A stretch of 64,000 bases of DNA from JACKCP01 sp034007295 (GTDB taxonomy: Bacteria; Desulfobacterota; Desulfobacteria; Desulfobacterales; JACKCP01): NCBI GenBank assembly GCA_034007295.1, contig JAVERC010000014.1, positions 1 through 64,000 on the forward strand. Reading direction: 5' to 3'. Positions within the stretch are counted from its first letter, which is position 1, and each line of letters starts with the position of its first letter. Under the pieces are notes generated by a model. It was not told the origin of the DNA. It was given only the letters and a program-made list of their open reading frames with translations, and did no database searches. Position numbers and translations under genes: made by a program. Positions 26,153-35,438 of this stretch are shown piece by piece.

Positions 26153-27118
26153 ATGTTTACTGCAATATCTTGTCTTGTTTCAGGTCTTGTTCTGCTTTTG
26201 TGGAGTGCTGATAAATTTGTTGAAGGTGCTTCTGGTGTTGCAGAATACGCAGGTTTAAGTCCTCTTCTTATTGGAATATTGATTGTAGGTTTCGGGACTT
26301 CGGCTCCGGAACTTATAGTTTCAGTCACAGCAGCCTTGAATAAAAGTACTTCCATAGCAATAGGCAATGCCTATGGTTCAAATATTGCCAATATTGGTCT
26401 TATTCTTGGAATTACAGCACTTATAAAACCTGTAAGGGTAGGTTCTCAAGTTTTGAAAAAAGAACTTCCCATACTTTTTTCAATAACACTTTTTTCATTT
26501 TTGCTTATTTTTGACTTTAAAATTTCAAGGGTTGAAGCACTTTTCCTTTTAATCCTTTTTTCAATCCTTATGTGGTGGAGTTTTTTTCAGGATAAAAAAA
26601 AAGGTCTTGATAATTTTGATACTGAAGTAAAAGACAGCTTGAGTTTAAAAACGCTCAGTCTTAAAAAATCTGTTTTTTTTACTATTACAGGTCTTTTGCT
26701 TTTAATTGTTTCTTCAAGGCTTCTTGTTTTTGGTGCAGTATTTTTAGCAAAAAAAGCAGGAATAAGTGATCTTTTAATTGGACTCACCATAATAGCACTT
26801 GGAACTTCACTTCCAGAACTTGCATCTTCTGTTGCAGCAGCATTTAAGGGAAAACATGACATAGCACTTGGAAATATAATAGGATCAAACCTTTTTAACA
26901 CACTTGCTGTAACAGGCCTTGCTTTTTTTGTTTATCCGTCTGATTTTCCAGGGGAAGTTCTTAGCCGTGATTTTGTATTTATGCTTTTTCTTACTGCAAT
27001 GATTTTTATTACAGGATTTGGATTTAAAAGGCAGGGAAGAATAAACCGGTTTGAAGGTTTTTTGCTTTTATGTATTTATTTTATTTATATCGGGTATCTT
27101 ATTTTTTCCCAGGTTTAA
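26153..27118 (+). CDS. Calcium/sodium antiporter, CaCA family (YrbG-like)
   Basis: A 321-residue inner-membrane exchanger with about ten membrane segments in two inverted halves. Each half carries the alpha-repeat: GFGTSAPELIVSVTAA with GNAYGSNIANIGLILG in the first, and ALGTSLPELASSVAAA with GNIIGSNLFNTLAVTG in the second; the Glu of each PEL is the expected cation ligand. The cytoplasmic loop around residue 150 is short, as in the prokaryotic type. The next gene, an MscS-type channel, starts 17 bases after its stop, so the two are probably co-transcribed. Confidence 0.92.
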   Translation: MFTAISCLVSGLVLLLWSADKFVEGASGVAEYAGLSPLLIGILIVGFGTSAPELIVSVTAALNKSTSIAIGNAYGSNIANIGLILGITALIKPVRVGSQVLKKELPILFSITLFSFLLIFDFKISRVEALFLLILFSILMWWSFFQDKKKGLDNFDTEVKDSLSLKTLSLKKSVFFTITGLLLLIVSSRLLVFGAVFLAKKAGISDLLIGLTIIALGTSLPELASSVAAAFKGKHDIALGNIIGSNLFNTLAVTGLAFFVYPSDFPGEVLSRDFVFMLFLTAMIFITGFGFKRQGRINRFEGFLLLCIYFIYIGYLIFSQV

Positions 27119-27135
27119 ATTTAAAAGGATTTTAT

Positions 27136-29616
27136 ATGAAAAGATTTTTTTTTCTAGTTGTTTTTGTTCTTTTTGCCGTGCAAGGTTTTTCAGAAAATTC
27201 TGAAATTTCAAATGATGAAGATTATATGATAAACCATTTTGAGCAGGCTCTTGAAAGTTCAGAAAAGACAAAATCACTTTATTTAAATGACTTTGAAATA
27301 GAAAAAAAAGCATATGAGGAATTAAAGGCACAAATAGATGACCAGCTTCAAAGAATAAATATTTATAAAAATCTTTTAATTGTCCCTGATGTAAGCATTG
27401 AAGCTTTAGAAAAAAGTCTTGATGAGATAAATGTTGGACTTTCAACCATAAACTCAAGAATTTCTGCCTTAAGGGAAAAACTTTTAAAAACTGACGAAAA
27501 ACTTGCCTCATTAGAAGACAAAATTAATTTCAGTTCTAAAATTTTAAAAAAAAATTCTGATGAAACAGGTTATACAGCTGAAATAAAAAAATATAATTCA
27601 GTTCTTCAAGACAAGAAAAAGCTTCTTATTTCAATAAAAGGCTATGCTAATTCAAGAATAACTCTTCTTGAGTCACTCAAATCTTCTCTTGATGATTTAA
27701 AACAGATTTTTGAAAAAGACATAAAAGAGAAAAAAGATGTAATCTTATTTAAAAATGAAGAAATTTCATTCAAAATTTTTTCATTTCAGGTCATTTACCA
27801 GGATTTTAGAAAAATCAGCACAATAATTTCACAATATTTTTCACATGAAACTGTTTTAAAGAAAAAAGAGCTTTTAAAAGAACACCTTAATACAGGTCAT
27901 TTTGTAGCTCTTTTTGTATTTTTAACTGCTGTTGTGTTTTTATTAAGCAGTAAAAAATATCTTTTAAGAAATGAAAAATATGAAAATTTAAAAAAACAGC
28001 AATGGGGTTATCCTTTTGTTCTTGCAGAAAAAACAATTTTATTGATTATGCTTTTTTTTCTTGTTGAGGTTTTTGCAAAATCAAAACTTTATATAGTTTT
28101 TCCAGATATTTTAAAATTTTTAAGGGATTTTATTCTTGTTTTACTTTTTACAAAAATCGGGTCTGAATCTTTAAGGCTTATATCACTTGAGGTAAATGCT
28201 TTTTATATTCAATCTGTTTCCAAATGGAGAAACAGGCTTTTTTTGGGAATAAGAATTTATGCATTAATTTATCTTGCTCTTGGAAGTTTTACTTCATTTG
28301 AAAATACCATTCTTCTTGGATTAAGGGTTGTATCCGAGTTTTTATTGTGTACAGCTGTTTTTGTTTTCTGGTCTTTATGTAAAAAATCAGGCGAATATGC
28401 TGAAAACAAGGCTTCCAAACTAATGGAATGGTGGACAAAATGTATTTTTGTTTCAGGTCTTTTATTTGAAATTGCAGGGTTTAGATATTTGACTTCATGG
28501 TGGTTCATTTCTTGGGGAAGAACAATAGTTTTAATTTTTGTTGTTTTTATTCTTTACAACGGCCTTGAAAAGTTAAAACAAAGTATTTATGAAAAAAAAT
28601 CCACTGAAAATGAAGCAGAAGAAGACAAAAAATCCTATTACTGGTTTTTTTCCAATGGAGCATATATCTTTATAGTGTTTTTGTTTATAACAGGGTTTGC
28701 TTTTTCATGGGGCAGGGGAGAAGATTTTCTTGTATTGTTTTTTGATATTTTCAGCCAAAAATATACATTGGGAAAAATTGAACTAAGTATAGCAGGATTT
28801 TTTTATGCAGGTCTTGTTATTCTGGCAACTTATGTTTTAACCTCTTTCTGGAAAAAAATGATGCTTGAGCATTTTTTAAGGGAAAGCGGATTATCAGAAG
28901 GGGTAAAGGATTCAATAACTACAATTTCTGTTTATCTTGTATGGGCTGCCGGAATTTTAATAAGTTTCAGTGTTCTTGGGCTTAATTCTGCTTCAATGGC
29001 ATTTGGATTTGGTGCTTTAGGTATAGGTCTTGGTTTTGGTCTTCAAAATATTTTTAGTAATTTTATCAGCGGACTTATTCTTTTGTTTGAAAGACCTATT
29101 CAGGTTGGAGATGTTGTTGAGGTTGGAGGTGTATGGGGAGAAGTTATTAAAATCAATGTAAGAGCAACAATTGTTCAAACATATACACATTCTTCACTCA
29201 TTATTCCAAACTCTGAATTTATAAGTTCCCAGGTTATAAACTGGAGCCACAGGGATCCTTTTATAAGAAGGGATTTGAATATTGGTGTTGCTTATTCATC
29301 TGATACATCTCTTGTGGAAAAACTTCTGCTTCAGGCTGCTGATAAAGTTCCTGAAATAAGGCTTTATCCAAAAAAACCAATTGTCCAGTTTATAAATTTT
29401 GGAGACAGTTCCCTTGATTTCAGGGTTAGATTCTGGTCAACCATAGATGATTTTGTGGCTGCTGAAAGTAAGCTTAGATTTGCAATTACAAATATTTTCA
29501 GGGAAAATAACATTGAAATTCCTTTTCCTCAAAGGGATATTTACATAAGATCTGCTCAACCTTCTAATGAAGGTTTAATTGCCACTGATAAAAAACCGGC
29601 TGAAAATCCAGGTTAA
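27136..29616 (+). CDS. Large mechanosensitive channel of the MscS/MscK family
   Basis: An 826-residue exported-start membrane protein. A signal peptide (MKRFFFLVVFVLFAVQGFSE) leads into a Lys/Glu-rich helical periplasmic region up to about residue 240, then several membrane helices, and the MscS core near 600-810: pore helix region FGALGIGLGFGLQNIFSNF, the beta domain start RPIQVGDVVEVGGVWGEV, and IPNSEFISSQVINWSH. The layout is like MscK but shorter than the E. coli protein. The ATG at 27136 with AAGGA ahead is chosen over an upstream start at 27070, which would lie inside the antiporter gene. Role: pressure release on osmotic down-shock. Confidence 0.88.
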   Translation: MKRFFFLVVFVLFAVQGFSENSEISNDEDYMINHFEQALESSEKTKSLYLNDFEIEKKAYEELKAQIDDQLQRINIYKNLLIVPDVSIEALEKSLDEINVGLSTINSRISALREKLLKTDEKLASLEDKINFSSKILKKNSDETGYTAEIKKYNSVLQDKKKLLISIKGYANSRITLLESLKSSLDDLKQIFEKDIKEKKDVILFKNEEISFKIFSFQVIYQDFRKISTIISQYFSHETVLKKKELLKEHLNTGHFVALFVFLTAVVFLLSSKKYLLRNEKYENLKKQQWGYPFVLAEKTILLIMLFFLVEVFAKSKLYIVFPDILKFLRDFILVLLFTKIGSESLRLISLEVNAFYIQSVSKWRNRLFLGIRIYALIYLALGSFTSFENTILLGLRVVSEFLLCTAVFVFWSLCKKSGEYAENKASKLMEWWTKCIFVSGLLFEIAGFRYLTSWWFISWGRTIVLIFVVFILYNGLEKLKQSIYEKKSTENEAEEDKKSYYWFFSNGAYIFIVFLFITGFAFSWGRGEDFLVLFFDIFSQKYTLGKIELSIAGFFYAGLVILATYVLTSFWKKMMLEHFLRESGLSEGVKDSITTISVYLVWAAGILISFSVLGLNSASMAFGFGALGIGLGFGLQNIFSNFISGLILLFERPIQVGDVVEVGGVWGEVIKINVRATIVQTYTHSSLIIPNSEFISSQVINWSHRDPFIRRDLNIGVAYSSDTSLVEKLLLQAADKVPEIRLYPKKPIVQFINFGDSSLDFRVRFWSTIDDFVAAESKLRFAITNIFRENNIEIPFPQRDIYIRSAQPSNEGLIATDKKPAENPG

Positions 29617-29665
29617 CTCATAAAACAAGAATTTTTTTCAGTGCAAGAGAAAAATTATCTGATTT

Positions 29666-29705
29666 AAAATGCAAAGACATAAAATCTGCCTTTGCATTTT
29701 TTGTT
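29666..29705. terminator. Terminator between the MscS-type channel and SulP genes
   Basis: AAAATGCAAAG (29666-29676) and CTTTGCATTTT (29690-29700) with a 13-base loop and a following T-run on the plus strand; the minus-strand flank (…TTTTAAATC) also allows it to serve the convergent SulP gene. Confidence 0.8.
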
Positions 29706-29708
29706 TTA

Positions 29709-31403
29709 TCAGTTGAGAAGAGGAATAGTTGATATTTTAGTTGACTTAGATGTGTTTAATGTTCTGGTGTCTGCTTCTGCCAGAGCCTGAATAATTGATT
29801 CAAATACGTTATTTTTGCCTATCATGTCTATAATTTTGCAGGCTTTTAAAGTTTTTTCAACCTGAGGCTGCATTCCTGTAATAAAAATTTGTGTGCCGTC
29901 TTCCCTGGTTTTTTCAATCATTTCTTCAAAGGCTCTTATTCCTGTTGCATCAATTGCTGGAACATGTCCCATTCTTATTATTAATATTTTGGGAGCTTTT
30001 CTTACAATTTTCAAAGTGTCCTTGAATTTATTGGCAGCACCAAAGAAAAAAGGACCATGTATTTCAAAAACAAAAACACCCTCTGGAATACTCTCTTTGT
30101 CAACTGGAAGAAAATCTGAATTATGTTTTGTATTTATTTTATTTTCAGATGAAATTGGATCAAAATGAGTAACATCAGCCATTCTTTTCATGAAAAGAAA
30201 TGCGGAAAGGACAATCCCTGCTTCTATTGCTATTGTAAGATCGAAAAATATTGTTATTAAAAATGTTGAAACAAGAACAGTAATATCTGATTTTGGGGAA
30301 CGGAAAAGCCTTATAAAATAAGAAAAATTGCTCATGTGCCAGGCTACAATCAAAAGAACTGCCGAAAGTGTTGAAAGGGGAATAAAGGAAACAAGTCTGC
30401 CAAAAAAAAGAAGAATGCATAAAAGTGTAAATGCATGGAAAATTCCTGAAAGAGGAGTCCTTCCACCGTTTTTTATATTTGTTGCTGTTCTTGCAATTGC
30501 ACCTGTTGCTGGAATACCGCCAAAAATCGGGGATAAAATATTGGCAATTCCCTGTGCAATAAGTTCTTTATTTGAATTGTGCCGTTGTCCTGTCATTCCG
30601 TCTGCTACTACTGCAGATAAAAGTGATTCTATTGCTCCAAGCATTGCAATGGTAAAAGCAGGCATAATCAGTTCTGTTATTTTGGATAAGTCAAAATCTG
30701 GAATTGCAGGCATGGGAAGACTTGAGGAAATTTGTCCGAATTTAGTGCCTATGGTTGGTGTATCAATGTTAAAAAAAAGTACAAGCAGGGAACTTGTAAT
30801 TATTGCAATTACAGAACCTGGTATGGTTTTGTTATAATTTTGCCATAATAGAATAAGTGCAAGGGAAAATATTCCAATAAAAGCAGTTGAAAGATTTATA
30901 TTTTTAAAAAAATTAAGAATTTGATAAATACTGTCTGGTTCTATTAAGCCTATTCCAAGAAAATCTTTAAGCTGTGTAAATCCTATTATAACTGCAATTC
31001 CTGATGTAAAGCCTATGGTCATTGGATAGGGTATATATTTTATTACAGATCCAAGCCTGAAAATTCCAAAAAAAATAAGAATAATACCAGCCATAATTGT
31101 AGATAGAGCAAGACCCTGGTATCCGTATTTTTGGACAATTCCCAAAATAATGATGATAAAAGCACCGGTAGGTCCTCCGATCTGGACTTTTGAACCTCCG
31201 AAAGCAGAAATTATAAAACCTGCAATAACAGCAGTATAAATTCCCTGCTCAGGACTTACTCCGGATGCTATTGCAAAGGCAATTGCTAAGGGAAGAGCCA
31301 CAATTCCAACAATAAGCCCGGATGTTAATTCATTGTAAACTACTTTAAAACTGAAATTTTCTTTAAGTTTTAAAACTTTAGAAAAAAAGGGAACAGCAAG
31401 CAT
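29709..31403 (-). CDS. SulP-family anion transporter with STAS domain
   Basis: 564 residues: a membrane part of 10-14 segments (GLIVGIVALPLAIAFAIASG near residue 28, GGSKVQIGGPTGAFIIII near 69) and a C-terminal STAS domain from about 440 (GVFVFEIHGPFFFGAANKF, VPAIDATGIRAFEEM). SulP members carry sulfate, bicarbonate or other anions with Na+ or H+. In a sulfate reducer sulfate is a natural guess, but the same family includes BicA-type bicarbonate carriers and sequence alone does not decide. A GGAGG stands ahead of the ATG and a good sigma-70 promoter lies about 120 bases upstream. Confidence 0.85.
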   Translation of the reverse strand: MLAVPFFSKVLKLKENFSFKVVYNELTSGLIVGIVALPLAIAFAIASGVSPEQGIYTAVIAGFIISAFGGSKVQIGGPTGAFIIIILGIVQKYGYQGLALSTIMAGIILIFFGIFRLGSVIKYIPYPMTIGFTSGIAVIIGFTQLKDFLGIGLIEPDSIYQILNFFKNINLSTAFIGIFSLALILLWQNYNKTIPGSVIAIITSSLLVLFFNIDTPTIGTKFGQISSSLPMPAIPDFDLSKITELIMPAFTIAMLGAIESLLSAVVADGMTGQRHNSNKELIAQGIANILSPIFGGIPATGAIARTATNIKNGGRTPLSGIFHAFTLLCILLFFGRLVSFIPLSTLSAVLLIVAWHMSNFSYFIRLFRSPKSDITVLVSTFLITIFFDLTIAIEAGIVLSAFLFMKRMADVTHFDPISSENKINTKHNSDFLPVDKESIPEGVFVFEIHGPFFFGAANKFKDTLKIVRKAPKILIIRMGHVPAIDATGIRAFEEMIEKTREDGTQIFITGMQPQVEKTLKACKIIDMIGKNNVFESIIQALAEADTRTLNTSKSTKISTIPLLN

Positions 31404-31518
31404 GTAATATCCTCCGCCATTAAATTTAGCTGTTAATGGAAGTAGATATCAGGTGGTCGTGCGTCTTTCTTTTGGGGGTATAAGGCGTAGGCCAGATGAT
31501 AGGTACTAAAACAGAGCA

Positions 31519-31547
31519 TAATTAGACCTGAATTATCATATTGTCAA
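31519..31547 (-). promoter_or_regulatory. Sigma-70 promoter for the SulP gene
   Basis: On the minus strand TTGACA (31547-31542), a 17-base spacer, then TAATTA (31524-31519). It would give a leader of about 110 bases, less AT-rich than its flanks (around 31440-31510), whose function is not apparent. Confidence 0.6.
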
Positions 31548-31558
31548 GTTAAAAAATA

Positions 31559-31632
31559 TAAGCACCAGCTGAAAAAACTGTTTTTTTGTTCATTAAAAAA
31601 TTTACAAATATAAAACGATCAATTGGTGCTTA
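31559..31632. repeat. Palindromic element, family 2-like
   Basis: Nine-base perfect arms TAAGCACCA (31559-31567) and TGGTGCTTA (31624-31632) enclose 56 bases. The right half (AAATATAAAACGATCAATTGG) resembles the family-2 right arm AAATATGAAACGCTCAATTTAGG. It lies just beyond the 3' end of the DUF1015 gene and its minus-strand exit is T-rich, so it may also act as that gene's terminator. Confidence 0.5.
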
Positions 31633-31654
31633 AATAGACAGGTATAATCACTAT

Positions 31655-32992
31655 TTATAAAATTATTTTTCTGCACTCCAGGTAAAATCTTTTATCATCT
31701 GCCTCACCCATGGAAAAAGTTTTTCTTGGGAATGCTCCGTCCATTATTATTGTTTTGAAAAAGCTGTTTTTGGGAATGCAGGGAAGAAGAAAACCAAGGC
31801 TTTCATTTTTTTGGGATAATTCTTCAAGATGCTTTCTGCCATGAATATAATCTATTTTTAGGGATTTATTTTTTTGGGAAATGTACTTGAGTCCGTCCTC
31901 AAGATCTCCGGCTGCAAGATTTTTAAGGGGGTTAATGATTTTTAAAATCCCTTTTGAATTGCTGTGGCAAAAAGGGATTTCATGGATATTTTTTTCCAGG
32001 CTTTTTTGATTTTCAAAAAGGTCAGTTTTATTTATTGAAACAACAGATCCTCTTTGTTCAAAAAAAGTTTTGAGCTGGTTTAGGATTTCTTCAGGGTCAA
32101 TATTAAATAATACCCTGTGTATTGGTTCAAACTGAATACTTTCATCATGAATATTTACTATTTCAACTAGAGCCCACCTTGCAGGATGATTCATGATGTT
32201 TTTATCATTTGAGCTGTTTTTTATCTCTTCCCAAAAGGCTCTTGCAGTTGCAAATGAATGGTTTCCGTCACCCATTGCATATAGAAGAGGATTTTTTGCA
32301 GAAGAAAGATCATATTTTGAGCAATATGATTTTTCTTCTATAAGAGACAAAAGTCCTGATGCCATTTTTTCAATTGCATCTTTTTGGTCAGTCATAAATC
32401 CTGTAATTTTACCTGAATTATTCATCAGCTGAAAATCATAAAGCTTTTTTTTGTCTTTAAGTTCAAATAAGGGCTCAATTACTTTTTTTTCAGGATCATC
32501 AATTAAGACCATAATATGGGGTGATTCAAGTGAAGCTTTTTGCCTGACTTTTATTCTTGGCGGTATTCTTTCAATTATGGTTCCTTCAGTAGGTCTTATT
32601 AAAGATTTAGAATTTTTAGAATAATCATAGTTTTCAAGATCAAGGCAGCAGATCAGACCTTTTCTTTTCTGGCCTGTGGAAATGATCCTTTCGCACATGA
32701 AAATTCCAGGTCCGTGTTTTTCAAGTATTTGATCTTCCAGATAAATATCCATGGATGAGTGAATGTTTTCAATAATAATATCTTCTCTTTCTGAACCAAG
32801 AAAAACCTCTGGAAGAATTATGTTTAGGGCTGAGGGAGATTCTTCTATAAAATCTGCTGTTTTTTCCCAGTATTCTGGTTGAGATGTATATTGATCGCAT
32901 GCAATTACAGACCATTTTTCAAAATCTGCATTTTTTGAGGGAAGATAAACCTCAGGCAATTTAAGAGCTATTTTATTGAAAACTGTATTCAT
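31655..32992 (-). CDS. DUF1015 family protein
   Basis: A 445-residue soluble protein of the DUF1015 family, recognised from VIACDQYTSQPEYWEKT near residue 29, the RPTEGTIIERIPPRIKVR segment and the very conserved YAMGDGNHSFATARAFWEE near 250. The conserved Asp, Asn and His of that last motif suggest an enzyme, and the family is abundant in anaerobes, but no reaction has been established to my knowledge. It follows dapA by 77 bases on the same strand and may share its transcript. Confidence 0.85.
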   Translation of the reverse strand: MNTVFNKIALKLPEVYLPSKNADFEKWSVIACDQYTSQPEYWEKTADFIEESPSALNIILPEVFLGSEREDIIIENIHSSMDIYLEDQILEKHGPGIFMCERIISTGQKRKGLICCLDLENYDYSKNSKSLIRPTEGTIIERIPPRIKVRQKASLESPHIMVLIDDPEKKVIEPLFELKDKKKLYDFQLMNNSGKITGFMTDQKDAIEKMASGLLSLIEEKSYCSKYDLSSAKNPLLYAMGDGNHSFATARAFWEEIKNSSNDKNIMNHPARWALVEIVNIHDESIQFEPIHRVLFNIDPEEILNQLKTFFEQRGSVVSINKTDLFENQKSLEKNIHEIPFCHSNSKGILKIINPLKNLAAGDLEDGLKYISQKNKSLKIDYIHGRKHLEELSQKNESLGFLLPCIPKNSFFKTIIMDGAFPRKTFSMGEADDKRFYLECRKIIL

Positions 32993-33069
32993 TTATCCGC
33001 CAAGTTAGATTTAATTTAGAAAAAAGAATTAAAGGTTTAAGGCCGGATTTAATGCTCCGGCCTGAATTT

Positions 33070-34107
33070 TTACATATCCTGATAAATAAGATGTTTGAAA
33101 AGTTCTGGAGAGTTAAATCTCTTTTCAATATCAACATCAAAAAAGTCTGATATTGGTTTGAATACATGGGGTGCTTTTTTAAATGCATGTTTAGCTATTT
33201 CAAGAACTTTGTCAGCTCCCTTAGGGGACATTTTGCCAAGAGGCCTTCTGCATTGTCCGCCTGGCATGCCAAGAACGCCCATAAGGGTTTTTATTGGCAT
33301 GGGATTTTTTTGCTTGAATTCAATTTCTCCAAAAGGAGTGTTCTCTTTTGTAATTATGGCAACAAGGTGAAACAGAGGTTCTATGTCATTTAAGATTTTT
33401 GAAGCACTGTTTGTATTTCCCTTTGAAAGTTCAATGGCCATTTCAGTTATAAAAGATGGAATTATGTTTGAAGCAACTGAAATTATGCCTGAACCCTTGA
33501 TTTCAGGGTTTGACATAAGTTCAAAAGTAAGTGAATCATCTCCTGAAAAGATCTTGAAATCATCTCCGCACACTTTTCTTGTTCTTTTCATATTTTCAAG
33601 ATCTCCTGTTGCTTCCTTTACACAGGAAATATTAGGGCAGTTTTTATTTGCAATTGCAATATCTTCAGGAAGGAGTTTGCTTCCTGTTCTTCCTGGAATA
33701 ACATATGGGATTATTGTTGCATCAGGGCATTTTTTTGCAACAGGCTCAAGATATTCCCTTCTGATGCTGATAGACCCTGGATTGTTGTAGTATGGATCAA
33801 CTAGTAAAAGTGCCTCTGCACCGGCTTTTACTGCATGTTCAGAAGCAATAAGTGCTTCTTGTGTATTGTTGCTTCCTGTACCTGCTATGCAGATGCATTT
33901 GCCTTTTGTTTTTTTTGCTGTTACTTCAATAACTTTATTATGCTCTTCCCATTTTAAAGTGGGGCTCTCTCCGGTAGTCCCAACAGCAAGGATACCTGTT
34001 ATGTTATTTTTGATTTGAAAATCGATTAATTTGTCAAGCCCTTCTAAATCAAGGGAACCGTCTTTTGTAAAAGGAGTGGCTAATGCCGTATAGCAGCCTG
34101 GTATCAT
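33070..34107 (-). CDS. dapA: Dihydrodipicolinate synthase (DapA) family protein with C-terminal extension
   Basis: Condenses pyruvate with aspartate semialdehyde on the route to lysine and diaminopimelate. Class I aldolase features are present: GTTGESPTL (43-51), Tyr135 in IIPYVIPGRTG, and the Schiff-base Lys164 in ISCVKEATGD. The product has 345 residues against about 292 usual for DapA; the extra part is a C-terminal tail (MGVLGMPGGQCRRPLGKMSP onward to HVFKPISDFFDVDIEKR). The ATG at 34107 is preferred to one 17 codons upstream since GGAGAAATC stands ahead of it. A related pyruvate aldolase activity cannot be excluded. Confidence 0.85.
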   Translation of the reverse strand: MIPGCYTALATPFTKDGSLDLEGLDKLIDFQIKNNITGILAVGTTGESPTLKWEEHNKVIEVTAKKTKGKCICIAGTGSNNTQEALIASEHAVKAGAEALLLVDPYYNNPGSISIRREYLEPVAKKCPDATIIPYVIPGRTGSKLLPEDIAIANKNCPNISCVKEATGDLENMKRTRKVCGDDFKIFSGDDSLTFELMSNPEIKGSGIISVASNIIPSFITEMAIELSKGNTNSASKILNDIEPLFHLVAIITKENTPFGEIEFKQKNPMPIKTLMGVLGMPGGQCRRPLGKMSPKGADKVLEIAKHAFKKAPHVFKPISDFFDVDIEKRFNSPELFKHLIYQDM

Positions 34108-34300
34108 GATTTCTCCATTAATATTTGATATAGTTACAATTTTAAATGGCTTTAACACAAGTTTTTTTCAATGACAACTTTAACCAAACAAAATATATAA
34201 ACTCAAGCAAAAAAATATAAAGAAAGAATTATACTTGAAATTATCCAAACAATTGCAATATTAACAATTTGTATTTTGCAGGTTTGGCTAAAATTAAAAA

Positions 34301-34400
34301 TAGTGATTGGCTGAAAACTAAATTTTTTTGTTCAGTACAGGTGAAAAATTTAAATCTGACTTTACGATTTGCAAAAAAGACTGTTTTCGCTGTAATATCA
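34301..34400 (+). repeat. Family-1 repeat, internally shortened
   Basis: Begins TAGTGATTGGCTGAAAAC, then TTTTTTTGTTCAGTACAGG, GTGAAAAATTTAAAT, and ends GCAAAAAAGACTGTTTTCGC, matching the ends of the 147-bp unit but about 45 bases shorter. It sits in the 325-bp divergent gap between dapA and the TPR gene (34108-34432), which otherwise shows only the GGAGG of the TPR gene. Confidence 0.7.
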
Positions 34401-34432
34401 GGGCTTATGTCCAAATTTAATTAGGAGGAAAA

Positions 34433-35059
34433 ATGGCACCATTAGCAAAGGATGTTGATGAATATATAGCAATTCAAAGAGCAGCTATCGCTCAAAATCC
34501 TGAATGCGGAAATTCCCATTACAATCTTGCAGTAGCTCTTATGGGACTTAAAAAATATGATGAGGCAGAGGGTGAACTTCATACAGCAGTAGACTGCTCG
34601 CCTACTTTAGCAGAAGCCTATGTTCAGCTTGGGGCTATATGCATGCAAAGAGGAGACATTGAAGGGGCAATGTACTACAACCAGATGTCTGTAAAGGCAA
34701 GGGCAGGATTTTCTCCTGGATATGCAAATATTGGTTTTCTTCTTCTTCAGAAGGGAGAAGTTGATGAAGCAATAAAAAATCTTCAGAAGGCAGTTGTTTA
34801 CAATTCTAAATTTGTTCAGGCTTTTACAACCCTTGGAAATGCATACCTCATGAAAGGACTTGTTGATGAAAGCATAGAGGCAAATAAAAAGGCTATTGAA
34901 ATTCAGCCGGAATTCCCTGTGCCATACTACAATATTGGTCTTGGATATCTGGAAAAAGGAGAAATTGAGCTTGCGACTCAAAACATTGAAAAAGCAGCTT
35001 CATTAGGGTATGAAGTCCCTGAAAAAATTTTAGAGGAAATAAATGCGAAAAAAGCCTGA
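34433..35059 (+). CDS. TPR-repeat protein next to dsrAB
   Basis: A 208-residue soluble protein made almost wholly of tetratricopeptide repeats, about five in tandem; each unit shows the W/Y-N-L-G…A…P pattern (GNSHYNLAVALMGLKKYDEA, AEAYVQLGAICMQRGDIEGA, SPGYANIGFLLLQKGEVDEA, VQAFTTLGNAYLMKGLVDES, PVPYYNIGLGYLEKGEIELA). TPR proteins scaffold other proteins; no enzyme domain is present. It is read in the same direction as dsrA 380 bases downstream, with AGGAGGAAAA before its ATG. A role in assembly or localisation of the sulfite reductase is a guess from position only. Confidence 0.85.
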   Translation: MAPLAKDVDEYIAIQRAAIAQNPECGNSHYNLAVALMGLKKYDEAEGELHTAVDCSPTLAEAYVQLGAICMQRGDIEGAMYYNQMSVKARAGFSPGYANIGFLLLQKGEVDEAIKNLQKAVVYNSKFVQAFTTLGNAYLMKGLVDESIEANKKAIEIQPEFPVPYYNIGLGYLEKGEIELATQNIEKAASLGYEVPEKILEEINAKKA

Positions 35060-35438
35060 TTTTACGTGTCAGGCAGTATTTTAATAACTGGCTGGGATAC
35101 ATGATGCTGATTTTTAAGCCCGGACATTCTGGTTTGTATAAAAAGTTTAATAATCAGGTATTTCAGCCCTCTTCCTTTCAAACTGATGTTTCATTAACAT
35201 AATTTCAAATTTGCTTTTGTATTGACAACAAAACTCATCCGTCCTATACCTTCAAACTGATAGCATGTAATTAATGTTGTTTAACACTGATTCCAGATAG
35301 TTTTTAAGAATTGCTGGGCATTAGAAATCTCTGAAATTATTGATTTTTTTGTCTGTTTTTTGGAAGCATGTACTTTTTAAGGTACTTGAAGCGAATAGGT
35401 ATATAATTAATCAATCTTTATCTTTATGGAGGTAAGGC
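35060..35438. other. 379-bp leader/intergenic region before dsrA
   Basis: Holds a weak hairpin right at the TPR stop (GCCTGA/TCAGGC at 35054-35074), the sigma-70 promoter described separately, and a second -10-like TATAAT at 35402-35407 without a matching -35. GTAC-TTTTTAAG-GTAC at 35370-35385 is a short imperfect dyad ahead of it. No open frame of note. Confidence 0.4.
35222..35250 (+). promoter_or_regulatory. Sigma-70 promoter for dsrAB
   Basis: TTGACA (35222-35227), a 17-base spacer and TATACC (35245-35250). Transcription from here would carry a leader of about 180 bases before dsrA, long enough for regulation, although I see no recognised riboswitch. Confidence 0.6.
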
